NCBI GenBank assembly: GCA_026710325.1 | Contig: JAPORH010000112.1 | Location: 1-39,414, forward strand | Origin: Litoreibacter sp. | Lineage (GTDB): Bacteria > Pseudomonadota > Alphaproteobacteria > Rhodobacterales > Rhodobacteraceae | Direction: 5' to 3' | Length of the DNA stretch: 39,414 nucleotides | Shown here: in pieces, positions 24,021-33,598 of the stretch | Layout of the letters: each line of letters opens with the position of its first letter | How positions within the stretch are numbered: position 1 is the stretch's first letter | Notes under the pieces: model-generated | What the model was told of the DNA's origin: nothing | The model's database searches: none | What the model saw: the letters and a program-made list of their open reading frames with translations, nothing else | Translations under genes and position numbers: made by a program

Positions 24021-24217
24021 GGCTGCATGGTGCCTTGGCCTGCGCAAAGCGAGCCGGGGCTGAAATGGGAATTCGGGCCGCGTGACCCAAACCGGGACGC
24101 CAAGCCGAAGCCGCCCCCGCGACTGTGAGCGGAGAGTGCGGGCTGACAACACCACTGGGTGACCCCCGGGAAGGCCAGCCCTAGCACCCTGACCCGCGAG
24201 CCAGGAGACCAGCCTTG
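24021..24217 (+). ncRNA. Cobalamin riboswitch
   Basis: All main parts of the cobalamin aptamer are readable in order: GGTGCC (24029-24034), AATGGGAA (about 24064-24071), the core GCCCCCGC-GACTGTGAGCGG (24113-24132), CCACTGGG (24152-24159), GGGAAGGCC (24168-24176) and the B12 box AGCCAGGAGACC (24199-24210). Binding of adenosylcobalamin normally switches off the genes downstream. Here these are the 48-residue peptide, cobW and probably cobN. A small hairpin (about 24230-24252) next to the AAGGGAG ribosome site suggests control of translation, which is inference. Confidence 0.95.
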
Positions 24218-24267
24218 CATGACCATTATCACCGCCGTCGGGTGTGACGGTGCAAGGGAGACGAGAC

Positions 24268-24414
24268 ATGAGACAGAACTTCAAGCGCCGCTCTGACGAA
24301 GCGCGCAAGCCGCGCATCATCGCGAAAGCCACGCCGAAAGCGGCCAAAGCTCAGGCCATTTTGGCGCTGCAGATTGCCTTTGGCGCCGCCCTTGTCGTAG
24401 CTCTGCTGCGCTAA
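24268..24414 (+). CDS. 48-residue membrane peptide directly under the cobalamin riboswitch
   Basis: A short gene: ATG 24268 with AAGGGAG 7 nt upstream, TAA 24412-24414. The peptide has a strongly basic N-terminal half (Arg/Lys at about 12 of the first 27 residues, start MRQNFKRRSDEARKPR) and one transmembrane helix near the C-terminus (AILALQIAFGAALVVALL). It is the first gene after the riboswitch and 66 bp before cobW. Position suggests a CbtB-like cobalt-transport role, but it lacks the C-terminal His motif of CbtB and I do not recognise its family. Topology would be N-terminus inside by the positive-inside rule. Confidence 0.7.
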   Translation: MRQNFKRRSDEARKPRIIAKATPKAAKAQAILALQIAFGAALVVALLR

Positions 24415-24440
24415 GCCCACCGTTTTTCATTTTTCGCAAC

Positions 24441-24473
24441 CGGTGCCTTCAAGGGCACCGTCTCCTGCAGGAG
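24441..24473 (+). promoter_or_regulatory. Hairpin and palindrome over the cobW ribosome site
   Basis: CGGTGCC/GGCACCG (24441-24447 with 24454-24460) forms a 7-bp stem, followed at once by the palindrome CTCCTGCAGGAG (24462-24473), whose right half is the cobW Shine-Dalgarno sequence, 7 nt before ATG 24481. Folding would hide the ribosome site, so cobW may depend on translation of the upstream peptide. Confidence 0.4.
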
Positions 24474-24480
24474 TGTCCCC

Positions 24481-25589
<1,109 letters not shown>

Positions 25590-25593
<4 letters not shown>

Positions 25594-26036
25594 GGGTTGT
25601 CCCCGGCGACCCGCGCGACGCGCAAGCCACAGCGCTTTTGCGGCAAAGCCACGCGCTGATGCAGGAGCTGTTTGAACCCGAAGAAAACTATTTCTTGGAT
25701 ATCGAGGAGCTTTGCGCCCCCTCCATCCGGTTTCTTGTCGCCAAAGATGGCGAGACGATCACCGGCACGGCTGCGCTGTCCCTGAAAGACGGGTATGCGG
25801 AGGTGAAATCCATGTTCGTCGCACCAAACCGGCGCGGCGAGGGGATCGCCGACGCATTGATTGACGGGCTAGAACAAACGGCCCGCGACGAAGGGGTCAC
25901 GCTGCTCAAGCTGGAAACGGCCGAGAAGCTGGCCGCGGCGGTGAAGCTCTATGCCCGCCACGGCTTCACCCAGTGCGGCATTTTCGGCGACTACCGCCCA
26001 AACGACACCAGTCACTTCATGGAAAAACCGCTCTAG
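25590..26036 (+). CDS. GNAT-family N-acetyltransferase between cobW and cobN
   Basis: A protein of 148 residues with the GNAT fold: ITGTAALSLKDGYAEVKSMFVAPNRRGEGIADALIDGLEQTARDEGV holds the acetyl-CoA-binding motif A (RRGEGIA), and LYARHGFTQCGIFGDYRPN is motif B. The ATG overlaps the cobW stop by 4 bp and cobN begins 24 bp later, so it is part of the riboswitch-controlled unit. The substrate is unknown; GNATs act on amines of small molecules or proteins. It is distinct from the second GNAT after cobN. Confidence 0.85.
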
Positions 26037-26060
26037 GGCGCGACGCGCAAGGCCACTGAC

Positions 26061-29000
26061 ATGCACCTTCTCGCAGCCACGCCCGGAAGCATTGATGACG
26101 GGACTGAACCCGTCGATTTAGGGCAGACCCCGGCAGACCTGGTCTTTATTTCCGCCGCCGACACGGAGCTCGCAGCGCTGAGCCAGGCCCGTGCAGAAAT
26201 GGAAGGCCCTCCAAGCCTGCGGCTGGCCAATCTCACCCATCTACAGCACCCAATGTCGGTCGATCTGCATATCGAACACTGCGCCACAAAATCCCGACTG
26301 GTCATCGCCCGCGTGCTGGGCGGGGCGGGCTATTGGAAATATGGGCTCGTGCAATATGCAGCTCATTTGCAGGAGGCAGGGGTCCCGTTTGCCGCCCTGC
26401 CCGGCGATGACAAACCCGACCCGGAATTGCGCGCGCTGTCCACCGTTTCGAACGAGGCCTATGACGCGCTTTGGGCCTATTTGGTCGAAGGCGGCCCCGC
26501 CAACGCGTCCAACTTTCTGGACTATGCAAAGACAATGCTGGATGGGGGCGAGATGCCGCCCGCCGCGACCCCGCTTTTGCGCGCGGGCGTCTACTGGCCG
26601 GGCGCGGGCGTTGCCGATCTTGCCGCGGCACAGTCCAACTGGATCGAGGGCGCGCCGATTGTCCCACTGATCTTCTACCGCGCTCTGGTGCAGGGCGCCG
26701 GGCTCGCACCGATCAACCGCATGGTCAAAGCCCTGCTGCGCGAGGGCTTGAACCCATTGCCTATCTTTGTGGCCTCGCTCAAGGATCCAGTGAGCCAGGC
26801 GACGCTGCAAACCCTTTTCGAGCAAGCCTCACCGGAGGTCATCCTGAATGCTACCTCCTTTGCCGTGGGTTCGCCCCATACAGGCGATGAGGGCCCGGCC
26901 AACCCGCTGGTCATGGAGGCAGCGAACGAGGCTCCCGTGTTCCAAGTGGTCTTCGCCGCAAGCTCGGAAGCGGCATGGGAAGAAGGCCAATCCGGCCTCT
27001 CCGCCCGCGACATCGCGATGAACGTGGCTCTTCCGGAGGTCGATGGCCGCATCCTGACCCGTGCTATCAGCTTCAAAGGCGAGGCGTTTTTTGATGAGGC
27101 CACCGAATGCCCCATCGCCACCTATCGCGCGCGCGGCGACCGCATCACCTTCGTGGCACGGCTCGCCGCAAACTGGGCGCAGCTTAGGCGCCGTGACATC
27201 AAGGATCGCAAAGTAGCGCTGGTTCTGGCCAATTACCCCAACAAGGACGGGCGCCTTGCCAACGGTGTGGGCCTGGATACGCCCGCATCGACCGTGCATT
27301 CGCTTAACCTGCTCAAAGAGGCAGGCTACACGGTTTCACCTCCTAAAGACGCCAAGGCGCTTATGGACCAGATCATGGCCGGGCCGACCAATTGGTTGAC
27401 CGACCGCGCTGAGACTACCGGCGGCGAAACCCTCCCCCTCGAAGACTATCTGCGAAGCTATCAAACGCTCCCTTACGCCGTGCGGCAAAGAATTGAAGAC
27501 CGATGGGGCAAACCCGAAGACGACCCGTTCTTCATTGCTTCAAAAATATCCCCCCCGGAGGGCAAAGCGGCAAATAGCGGCGCGTTCAAACTTTCAATCC
27601 ACCGCTTCGGGAACGCGGTGGTCGGCCTGCAACCCGCGCGCGGTTACAACATCGACCCGACCGAGACCTACCACTCCCCCGACCTCGTCCCGCCGCATAA
27701 CTATCTCGCTTTTTATTTCTGGCTGCGCCACGCATGGGGCACAGACGCCATCACCCATATGGGCAAACATGGCAATCTCGAGTGGCTGCCCGGCAAAGCG
27801 ACCGCGCTGTCGGACGCATGCCTGCCCGAGGCTGTCTTCGGCCCAACGCCCCATATCTACCCTTTCATCGTCAATGACCCCGGCGAAGGGACCCAGGCCA
27901 AGCGACGTGCGCAAGCTGTCATTATCGACCACCTGACCCCGCCTCTGACCCGAGCTGAGACTTATGGCCCCCTGCGCGACCTCGAAGCGCTAATCGACGA
28001 GTACTATGAAGCCGCAGGCGTCGATCCGCGCCGCATCACCCATTTGCGAAAAGAAATACTAAGCCTCACACGCGCAACGGGTCTCGACGAAGATGCCGGT
28101 TTCGACGGTAAAGATGAAGAAGGCGATCTTGCCAAGCTGGATGCCTATCTGTGTGAGCTGAAAGAGGCGCAGATCCGTGACGGCTTGCATGTTTTCGGCC
28201 AAGCCCCGAAGGCCGACTTGGCACGCGACCTTACGATTGCGCTGACCCGCGTCCCTCGCGGCGATGGCAAGGGCTCCAACGCATCGCTCATTCGCGCGAT
28301 TGCCGATGATTTGGAGCTAGGGTTCGATCCGTTGGACTGCGACATGGCCGCGCCCTGGGCCGGTGCGCGGCCTGCAGACTTGCAAGCGGTCAGCGACGAT
28401 CCCTGGCGCAGCCATGGTGACACGCTGGAACGGATCGAGCTTTTGGCCATCAAACTTCTACGGGATGGTGGGAGGGGCGTCGGCGCAGGCCGCGCGACTC
28501 CCGACATACTAGCAGAGATCGAAACAACCATCCGCCCAACAGTCGCTTTATGCGGCAAGGAAGAAGGAGCGGGCCTCCTCAGAGCCCTGTCAGGGCGCTT
28601 CGTCGCCCCGGCACCCTCCGGCGCGCCCACGCGCGGGCGCTTGGATGTGCTTCCCACCGGTCGCAACTTTTTCTCCGTCGACAGCCGGGCCGTGCCCACC
28701 CCCACCGCTTGGGCCCTGGGTTGGAAATCGGCCAACCTGCTCATAGAAAAGCACCTGCAAGATCACGGCGACTGGCCACGCGCCTTGCTGCTGACGGCCT
28801 GGGGCACCGCCAATATGCGCACCGGCGGCGATGATATCGCCCAAGCCCTCGCCCTGATGGGCTGCAAGCCGCAATGGGACAGCGCAAACAGGCGGGTCAC
28901 GGGCTTTGAAATCCTGCCCCAATCCGTGCTTGGCCGCCCCCGCGTCGATGTCACCTTGCGCGTCTCAGGCTTTTTCCGCGACGCCTTCCCGCAGCAAATC

Positions 29001-29792
29001 GCGCTGGTCGACAGCGCCGCCCGCGCCATCCAGGCACTCGACGAGCCCGCCAATCTCAACCCAGCCGCGGCCAAGGCCAAAACAGGCGAAAGCCCGGCTC
29101 GGGTCTTCGGGTCCAAACCCGGCGCCTATGGCGCGGGGCTGCAAGCCATGATCGACGAGCGGCTCTGGGCCGGCAAAGCCGATCTGGCGGAGGCCTATAT
29201 CGAATGGGGCAGCTACGCTTACGGCAAAGATCAGGACGGAGTGCAGGACCGCGCCGCGTTGACCGCGCGCCTTTCCCAAGTCGAAGCAGTAGTGCAGAAC
29301 CAAGACAATCGCGAACATGACCTCCTGGACAGTGACGACTACTACCAGTTCGAAGGCGGCGCGGCGGCGGCGGTGGCAATGTTGCAAGGCCGCGACCGGC
29401 CCATTTATCACAACGACCATTCCCGCCCCGAGCGCCCTGTCATCCGCACGCTTGAAGATGAAATCGGGCGCGTCGTCCGCTCCCGCGTGGTCAACCCGAA
29501 ATGGATCGAAGGGATCAAGCGCCACGGCTATAAAGGCGCGTTCGAGATGGCAGCGACGCTGGATTACCTCTTCGCCTTTGCGGCCACGACAGGGGCCGTG
29601 CGCGGGCACCATTTTGATCTCGTGCATCAGGCCTTTCTGGAAGATGACGACACGCGCGACTTTATAGCCGAGCATAACCCGCCCGCCCTGCGCGAGATGG
29701 CGGAGAGGTTGAATGAGGCCATCGAGCGTGGGCTTTGGGTACCAAAGTCAAACTCCGCCCGTGCGCTACTGGAACGGCTCGCCCATGGGTGA
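26061..29792 (+). CDS. cobN: Cobaltochelatase subunit CobN
   Basis: A protein of 1243 residues, close to the size of characterised CobN (about 1275). It shows the family start DLVFISAADTELAAL, the conserved THMGKHGNLEWLPGK segment (about 564-578), the ALGWKSANLLIEKHL and AWGTANMRTGGDDIAQALALMG region and the YGAGLQAMIDERLW and FEGGAAAAVAMLQGRDRP segments. With CobS and CobT it inserts Co2+ into hydrogenobyrinic acid a,c-diamide using ATP, the late step of the aerobic pathway. CobS and CobT are not in the window. Magnesium-chelatase BchH is ruled out by the cobalamin context and riboswitch. Confidence 0.96.
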   Translation: MHLLAATPGSIDDGTEPVDLGQTPADLVFISAADTELAALSQARAEMEGPPSLRLANLTHLQHPMSVDLHIEHCATKSRLVIARVLGGAGYWKYGLVQYAAHLQEAGVPFAALPGDDKPDPELRALSTVSNEAYDALWAYLVEGGPANASNFLDYAKTMLDGGEMPPAATPLLRAGVYWPGAGVADLAAAQSNWIEGAPIVPLIFYRALVQGAGLAPINRMVKALLREGLNPLPIFVASLKDPVSQATLQTLFEQASPEVILNATSFAVGSPHTGDEGPANPLVMEAANEAPVFQVVFAASSEAAWEEGQSGLSARDIAMNVALPEVDGRILTRAISFKGEAFFDEATECPIATYRARGDRITFVARLAANWAQLRRRDIKDRKVALVLANYPNKDGRLANGVGLDTPASTVHSLNLLKEAGYTVSPPKDAKALMDQIMAGPTNWLTDRAETTGGETLPLEDYLRSYQTLPYAVRQRIEDRWGKPEDDPFFIASKISPPEGKAANSGAFKLSIHRFGNAVVGLQPARGYNIDPTETYHSPDLVPPHNYLAFYFWLRHAWGTDAITHMGKHGNLEWLPGKATALSDACLPEAVFGPTPHIYPFIVNDPGEGTQAKRRAQAVIIDHLTPPLTRAETYGPLRDLEALIDEYYEAAGVDPRRITHLRKEILSLTRATGLDEDAGFDGKDEEGDLAKLDAYLCELKEAQIRDGLHVFGQAPKADLARDLTIALTRVPRGDGKGSNASLIRAIADDLELGFDPLDCDMAAPWAGARPADLQAVSDDPWRSHGDTLERIELLAIKLLRDGGRGVGAGRATPDILAEIETTIRPTVALCGKEEGAGLLRALSGRFVAPAPSGAPTRGRLDVLPTGRNFFSVDSRAVPTPTAWALGWKSANLLIEKHLQDHGDWPRALLLTAWGTANMRTGGDDIAQALALMGCKPQWDSANRRVTGFEILPQSVLGRPRVDVTLRVSGFFRDAFPQQIALVDSAARAIQALDEPANLNPAAAKAKTGESPARVFGSKPGAYGAGLQAMIDERLWAGKADLAEAYIEWGSYAYGKDQDGVQDRAALTARLSQVEAVVQNQDNREHDLLDSDDYYQFEGGAAAAVAMLQGRDRPIYHNDHSRPERPVIRTLEDEIGRVVRSRVVNPKWIEGIKRHGYKGAFEMAATLDYLFAFAATTGAVRGHHFDLVHQAFLEDDDTRDFIAEHNPPALREMAERLNEAIERGLWVPKSNSARALLERLAHG

Positions 29793-30258
29793 GGTCAAGC
29801 GCATCGCTGGGGCCTATGATTGGGCCGCGCTGCTGAGGCTGCTCCAGAACAGTTTCGCCTATATGGAGGGGCGCATCGATCCGCCCTCCTCTCTCCACGC
29901 CATGAGCGCCCAAGACATAGCTGAGTTTGCCGACGCGCACGCTGTGGTCGTGATAGAAGAGGAAGGCGCGCTAGCAGCCTGCGTGTTTCTGCGTGATAAG
30001 CCAGACGCACTGTATCTCGGGAAGCTCGCGGTTTCGGATGCGTTTCGCAGAAGGGGATTCGCCAGGCGCCTTGTTGACTTTGCTGAGGCGCTGGCACGCG
30101 AGAAGGGTCGCACTCATCTCGAATTGCAAACGCGCATCGAGCTGACGGAGAACCACGCGGCTTTCGCGAAAATGGGGTTCGTCAAAACCAGCGAAGGGCG
30201 TCATCCCGGGTTCGACAGGGTTACAGAAATCACCATGCGCAAGGCGGTCAGCAGATGA
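29785..30258 (+). CDS. Second GNAT-family N-acetyltransferase, after cobN
   Basis: A protein of 157 residues with GNAT motif A in LYLGKLAVSDAFRRRGFARRLVDFAEALAREKG and a later NHAAFAKMGFVKTSEG. I start it at ATG 29785, which overlaps the 3' end of cobN by 8 bp; the frame is open further upstream, but that part lies inside cobN and lacks family similarity. It is likely the last gene of the cobW-cobN unit. It is not a copy of the first GNAT: the two share only the fold motifs. The substrate is unknown. It overlaps the convergent lipoprotein gene by 11 bp. Confidence 0.82.
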   Translation: MGEVKRIAGAYDWAALLRLLQNSFAYMEGRIDPPSSLHAMSAQDIAEFADAHAVVVIEEEGALAACVFLRDKPDALYLGKLAVSDAFRRRGFARRLVDFAEALAREKGRTHLELQTRIELTENHAAFAKMGFVKTSEGRHPGFDRVTEITMRKAVSR

Positions 30259-30541
30259 GCTCCGCCTTGACCAAAGCCACATCGCCCGAAATCGTATCGC
30301 GCGCGACTTTGCAGCCCGAGGCCTGCTCCATCGCAAGCGCGGCACTCGCAAAGACTTCTGTCTCAGACAAACGCCAGGCCCGGTTGGTGCGATACGCCTC
30401 GGCATTCTTACGCGTGTGGTTGACGGTAAAGCTGTGCCCGTCCGCCACCTGCGCCGAGCTCGCGCCGCCCCAGACATCGACCCCGGGCGCTGCGCAACCT
30501 GCAAACGCAAGCGCCGCGATACATGGGAGGATGTTCGTCAT
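30248..30541 (-). CDS. Small predicted lipoprotein
   Basis: A protein of 97 residues with a lipoprotein-type signal (MTNILPCIAALAFAGC, modified Cys about 16) and a mature part of about 80 residues with no family that I recognise. C77 and C97 could pair. AGGA lies about 8 nt before ATG 30541. The frame continues upstream to 30643, but the lipobox fixes the start. It sits between the second GNAT gene and cobO, on the opposite strand to both. Confidence 0.72.
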   Translation of the reverse strand: MTNILPCIAALAFAGCAAPGVDVWGGASSAQVADGHSFTVNHTRKNAEAYRTNRAWRLSETEVFASAALAMEQASGCKVARDTISGDVALVKAELIC

Positions 30542-30660
30542 CGGGTCGTTCCTGTCTGGGGCAACATCCTCTGAATATGCAAACGTGGTTAAGAAAGCGT
30601 TACTGCTTGCATCTTTTTGTAGCCACCACCAGCTTCCACACAAGATATAGGAGAGACAAG

Positions 30661-31278
30661 ATGAGCGACACGCCAGAAGAGCTCGACCGCCACGCGATGA
30701 AGATGGCCAAAAAGAAAGCCGCCCGCGACAAGATCATGGCGACCAAGACCGACAAAAAGGGCCTGGTGATCGTGCATACCGGCAAGGGTAAGGGCAAAAG
30801 CTCCGCCGCCTTCGGGATGATCTTCCGCTGCATCGCGCATGGCATGCAATGCGGCGTGGTTCAGTTCATCAAAGGCGGCATGTCCACCGGGGAGCGTGAC
30901 CTGATCCTGGGCAAGTTCAACGACATCTGCGCTTTTCACACGATGGGCGAAGGCTTCACCTGGGAGACGCAGGACAAGTCCCGCGACATCGAAATGGCGC
31001 AAGCCGCCTGGGAGAAAGCCAAAGAGCTGATCCGCGACGAGGCCAACACCATGGTGCTGCTGGACGAGATCAACATCGCGCTGCGCTACGACTACATCGA
31101 CGTGAATGAGGTCGTTCAGTTCCTCAGCGAAGAGAAGCCTGAGATGACCCATGTCGTCCTCACCGGGCGCAACGCCAAGGAGGAGCTGATCGAGATTGCA
31201 GACCTTGTGACCGAAATGGAGCTGGTCAAACACCCGTTCCGTTCCGGCATCAAGGCGCAGATCGGGGTGGAGTATTAG
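30661..31278 (+). CDS. cobO: Cob(I)yrinic acid a,c-diamide adenosyltransferase
   Basis: A protein of 205 residues of the BtuR/CobO family. The P-loop is HTGKGKGKSSAAFG (39-52), with family segments VVQFIKGGMSTGE, FHTMGEGFTWETQD and LLDEINIALRYDYI. It transfers the adenosyl group of ATP to cobalt. ATG 30661 is chosen: GGAG lies about 7 nt upstream and the N-terminus matches the family (SDTPEELDRHAMKMAKKKAARDK). It is separated from the cobN unit by the lipoprotein gene, so it has its own promoter; no riboswitch is seen before it. Confidence 0.95.
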   Translation: MSDTPEELDRHAMKMAKKKAARDKIMATKTDKKGLVIVHTGKGKGKSSAAFGMIFRCIAHGMQCGVVQFIKGGMSTGERDLILGKFNDICAFHTMGEGFTWETQDKSRDIEMAQAAWEKAKELIRDEANTMVLLDEINIALRYDYIDVNEVVQFLSEEKPEMTHVVLTGRNAKEELIEIADLVTEMELVKHPFRSGIKAQIGVEY

Positions 31279-31315
31279 GCGCTCGCCGCCGCTCCCCACC
31301 CCAAGGTTTTTGCGG

Positions 31316-31771
31316 TTACTCGACGGTGATGGTGATCACGTCAGAGACCATTTGCGGGCCAAAGGGCACATGGTTCATATCGCCGAACACCAGCTGCAGA
31401 GTATGTGTACCGGCGCTTAAATCCAGCGTGGTCTCGGTCTGCCCGCCACCATAGTGGATATGGTTGTCATCGGCGGCCACGCCATAGGTCCATTCCTCGG
31501 CCCCATCCTCACCCTCGCCCATAGGTGGCCGGTTCAAGAGGATGTGGTGGTGGCCGGTCCCCTCCTTCTCGGTGCCCGCCGGGGCCACGCCCATACCGCT
31601 GACGCCCATGCGCACCAAAACTGGCGCGCTGACCGTCGCGCCATCTTCGAGGTCAATGAAATAGACATAAGCGCCCTCGCTGGCAGGCCATGCAAGATGA
31701 CCATCAGCGAGCGCGGTGCCCGCAAAAGCAAAAGTCGCTGCGGTGGCCGCTACCATGGTACGTGTAAACAT
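31316..31771 (-). CDS. DUF4399 exported protein
   Basis: A protein of 151 residues with a signal peptide ending ALA, and a beta-rich domain of the DUF4399 type: VYFIDLEDGATVSAPVLVRMGVSGMGV, EGTGHHHILLN and IHYGGGQTETTLDLSAGTHTLQLVFGD. The His motifs may bind a metal, but the family's function is not known. GGGAGGA lies about 8 nt before the ATG. It ends 37 bp from cobO, convergent with it. Confidence 0.85.
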   Translation of the reverse strand: MFTRTMVAATAATFAFAGTALADGHLAWPASEGAYVYFIDLEDGATVSAPVLVRMGVSGMGVAPAGTEKEGTGHHHILLNRPPMGEGEDGAEEWTYGVAADDNHIHYGGGQTETTLDLSAGTHTLQLVFGDMNHVPFGPQMVSDVITITVE

Positions 31772-31957
31772 ATCTTCTTCCTCCCATTGGTCATTGTGAC
31801 TCTAAAAAGGGTAGTTTTGCGCACACAAATGACCAGTAACGGTCCCGTTTCGCCTTCCGCAGCAGCCCTATTGCGCGCAGGGTCTTTGAACTGGCGTGCC
31901 GCTGGGCTAGCTCAGCTATCAACTGATCTCTAACTGCCCCAAGACAGGAACTTTCAT

Positions 31958-32506
31958 ATGTCCTCTTTCGACCTTCTCGGCATTTCCGGCTCTTTGCGCA
32001 AAAGCGCAACCAACCGCTTTCTGATCCGGGAGGCTGCCCGATTGGGCGCCGCAACCTCTTTCATAGAGGCCGACCTGCGGTTGCCGCTCTACGATGGCGA
32101 CCTAGAGGAGGCGGAAGGGATCCCTGCTAGCGTCCAGACGCTCGCCGACCAAATTGCAGCGGCTGATGCCGTGGTGATTTCGACGCCCGAATATAACAAA
32201 GGCATATCCGGCGTTTTGAAAAACGCCCTCGATTGGGTCAGCCGCACCAAAGGCGGGCCTTGGGCCGGCAAACCGGTCGCGATCATGTCGGCCACCGCGG
32301 GGCGTGCGGGCGGCGAACGCACACAGTTCAACCTGCGCCACGCCATGATGCCCTTCCGTCCGCGCATCTTGCAGGGGCCAGAGGTCTTGGTCGGCGGCAA
32401 CATGAATGAGTTTGACGAGAACGGGCAGCTGACAGGCGAGCGGTATCAGCAAACTCTGACGGATTTGATGAACGCGCTCAAAGCCGAGGTCGCGCTCACG
32501 CGTTAA
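31958..32506 (+). CDS. NADPH-dependent FMN reductase
   Basis: A flavodoxin-like reductase of 182 residues. FMN phosphate loop GSLRKSATNR (10-19), and the family segment STPEYNKGISGVLKNALDWVSR. It reduces FMN or quinones and related acceptors with NADPH; the native electron acceptor is not determined by sequence. AGGAA precedes the ATG by about 8 nt. It ends overlapping the convergent FAD oxidoreductase gene by 4 bp. Confidence 0.9.
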   Translation: MSSFDLLGISGSLRKSATNRFLIREAARLGAATSFIEADLRLPLYDGDLEEAEGIPASVQTLADQIAAADAVVISTPEYNKGISGVLKNALDWVSRTKGGPWAGKPVAIMSATAGRAGGERTQFNLRHAMMPFRPRILQGPEVLVGGNMNEFDENGQLTGERYQQTLTDLMNALKAEVALTR

Positions 32507-33543
32507 GTCAGGGACGCCTCCGGCCGAAAGCTCGCCGGGATCGCGTCACGCCCCTCCAGCACGAGGTCGGCCATGACCTCCCCCACCTTCGGGGCCATGC
32601 CGAAGCCGATTTTAAAGCCGCCATTGGCAATAAACTCACCCTCATGAACTGGATGCGCGCCAAGCACTGGCGCGCGGCTCTTGGCGCGCGGACGGATGCC
32701 CGCCCAACGCGCGACAATCGGCGCGTCGTTGAGCACCGGAAATGCCTTCACCGCCCGCGCATGAACCTCATCAAGTTGCGCATCTGTTGCGCACGGATCA
32801 TCAAATTCGCGCTCCGAAGTGGAGCCAATCGCAACCGTTCCATCGCCATGAGGAACGATATGCAGCGCGTCGGCGAACAGCTGCGGTGCCTCCGGTTCTG
32901 CGTCAAACCCTAGCAATAGAGCCTGTCCTTTGACGCCATTACCAAAAGGTTTGCCGAGGGACTTGGCATCCTCCAAAAGCCCTTCATAGCCCGTCGCATG
33001 AATGATTTGGCCCTGGCGGTCCCCATCGCCGATTACGATTTCCCCGCCTTTCATCTCGACAGCACGCGCCAGCGCCTTCACCGCTTTGCGCGGGTGGATA
33101 TGCGCGCTTAGCGTGTCGCGGATCAGAGAGCTCGTTGGGCTCGGCGGCTCCCACCCAGCACCCGTGACGGGGGTGACCTCCCACGCCGCGTTACCTTTCC
33201 AGAGCGTCTTGGCGTTCTCGGCCCGCGCATGCGCAAGCTCAAGCTGGCGCGCGTCCGGGACCGGTTGCAGACGGCCCGTGCGCTGGTAGCCCGTTGCGAG
33301 CCCCGAAACGGCCTCAACCTCCGGCCACCAATCGAGCGCGGCGATGAGGCTGTCGAATTGAAACTGTTTCTTGTCGTTCCAGTTTTCGGGCACATGCGGG
33401 GCCAGCGCGCCGACGATCCCACCCGAGGCCCCCGCGCCAATCCCGCGCCGCTCGATCACGCGCACCCGCGCGCCGCGCCCAAGGCAGGCCCAGGCTATGG
33501 ACAGGCCAAATATCCCGCCGCCCAGAATTGTCACATCCGTCAT
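32503..33543 (-). CDS. FAD-dependent oxidoreductase, DAO family, MnmC oxidase-like
   Basis: A protein of 346 residues of the D-amino-acid-oxidase/glycine-oxidase superfamily. The FAD loop GGGIFGLSIAWACLGRGARVRVIE is near the N-terminus, GASGGIVGALAPHVPENW follows, and the C-terminal ANGGFKIGFGMAPKVGEVMADLV closes the fold. It lies divergent from mnmD, so it may be the separate oxidase half of MnmC, which removes the carboxymethyl group from cmnm5U34 in tRNA. ATG 33543 is chosen because the fold starts there (MTDVTILGGG); the frame runs on to 33645. A glycine or D-amino-acid oxidase role is the alternative. Confidence 0.82.
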   Translation of the reverse strand: MTDVTILGGGIFGLSIAWACLGRGARVRVIERRGIGAGASGGIVGALAPHVPENWNDKKQFQFDSLIAALDWWPEVEAVSGLATGYQRTGRLQPVPDARQLELAHARAENAKTLWKGNAAWEVTPVTGAGWEPPSPTSSLIRDTLSAHIHPRKAVKALARAVEMKGGEIVIGDGDRQGQIIHATGYEGLLEDAKSLGKPFGNGVKGQALLLGFDAEPEAPQLFADALHIVPHGDGTVAIGSTSEREFDDPCATDAQLDEVHARAVKAFPVLNDAPIVARWAGIRPRAKSRAPVLGAHPVHEGEFIANGGFKIGFGMAPKVGEVMADLVLEGRDAIPASFRPEASLT

Positions 33544-33598
33544 GGACAAGCTGCCTTTCCTTCCGCATGGTCTCGCGCGGAACGTAAGGCAGACACCC

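Noticed and set aside
30589-30603. CtrA-like TTAA-N7-TTAC upstream of cobO
   Set aside because: One mismatch in a short degenerate motif; not enough on its own to call a site.
31791-32054. 87-residue minus-strand frame across the 31772-31957 gap
   Set aside because: It overlaps the start of the FMN reductase gene and shows no motifs; the gap is better read as a divergent promoter region.
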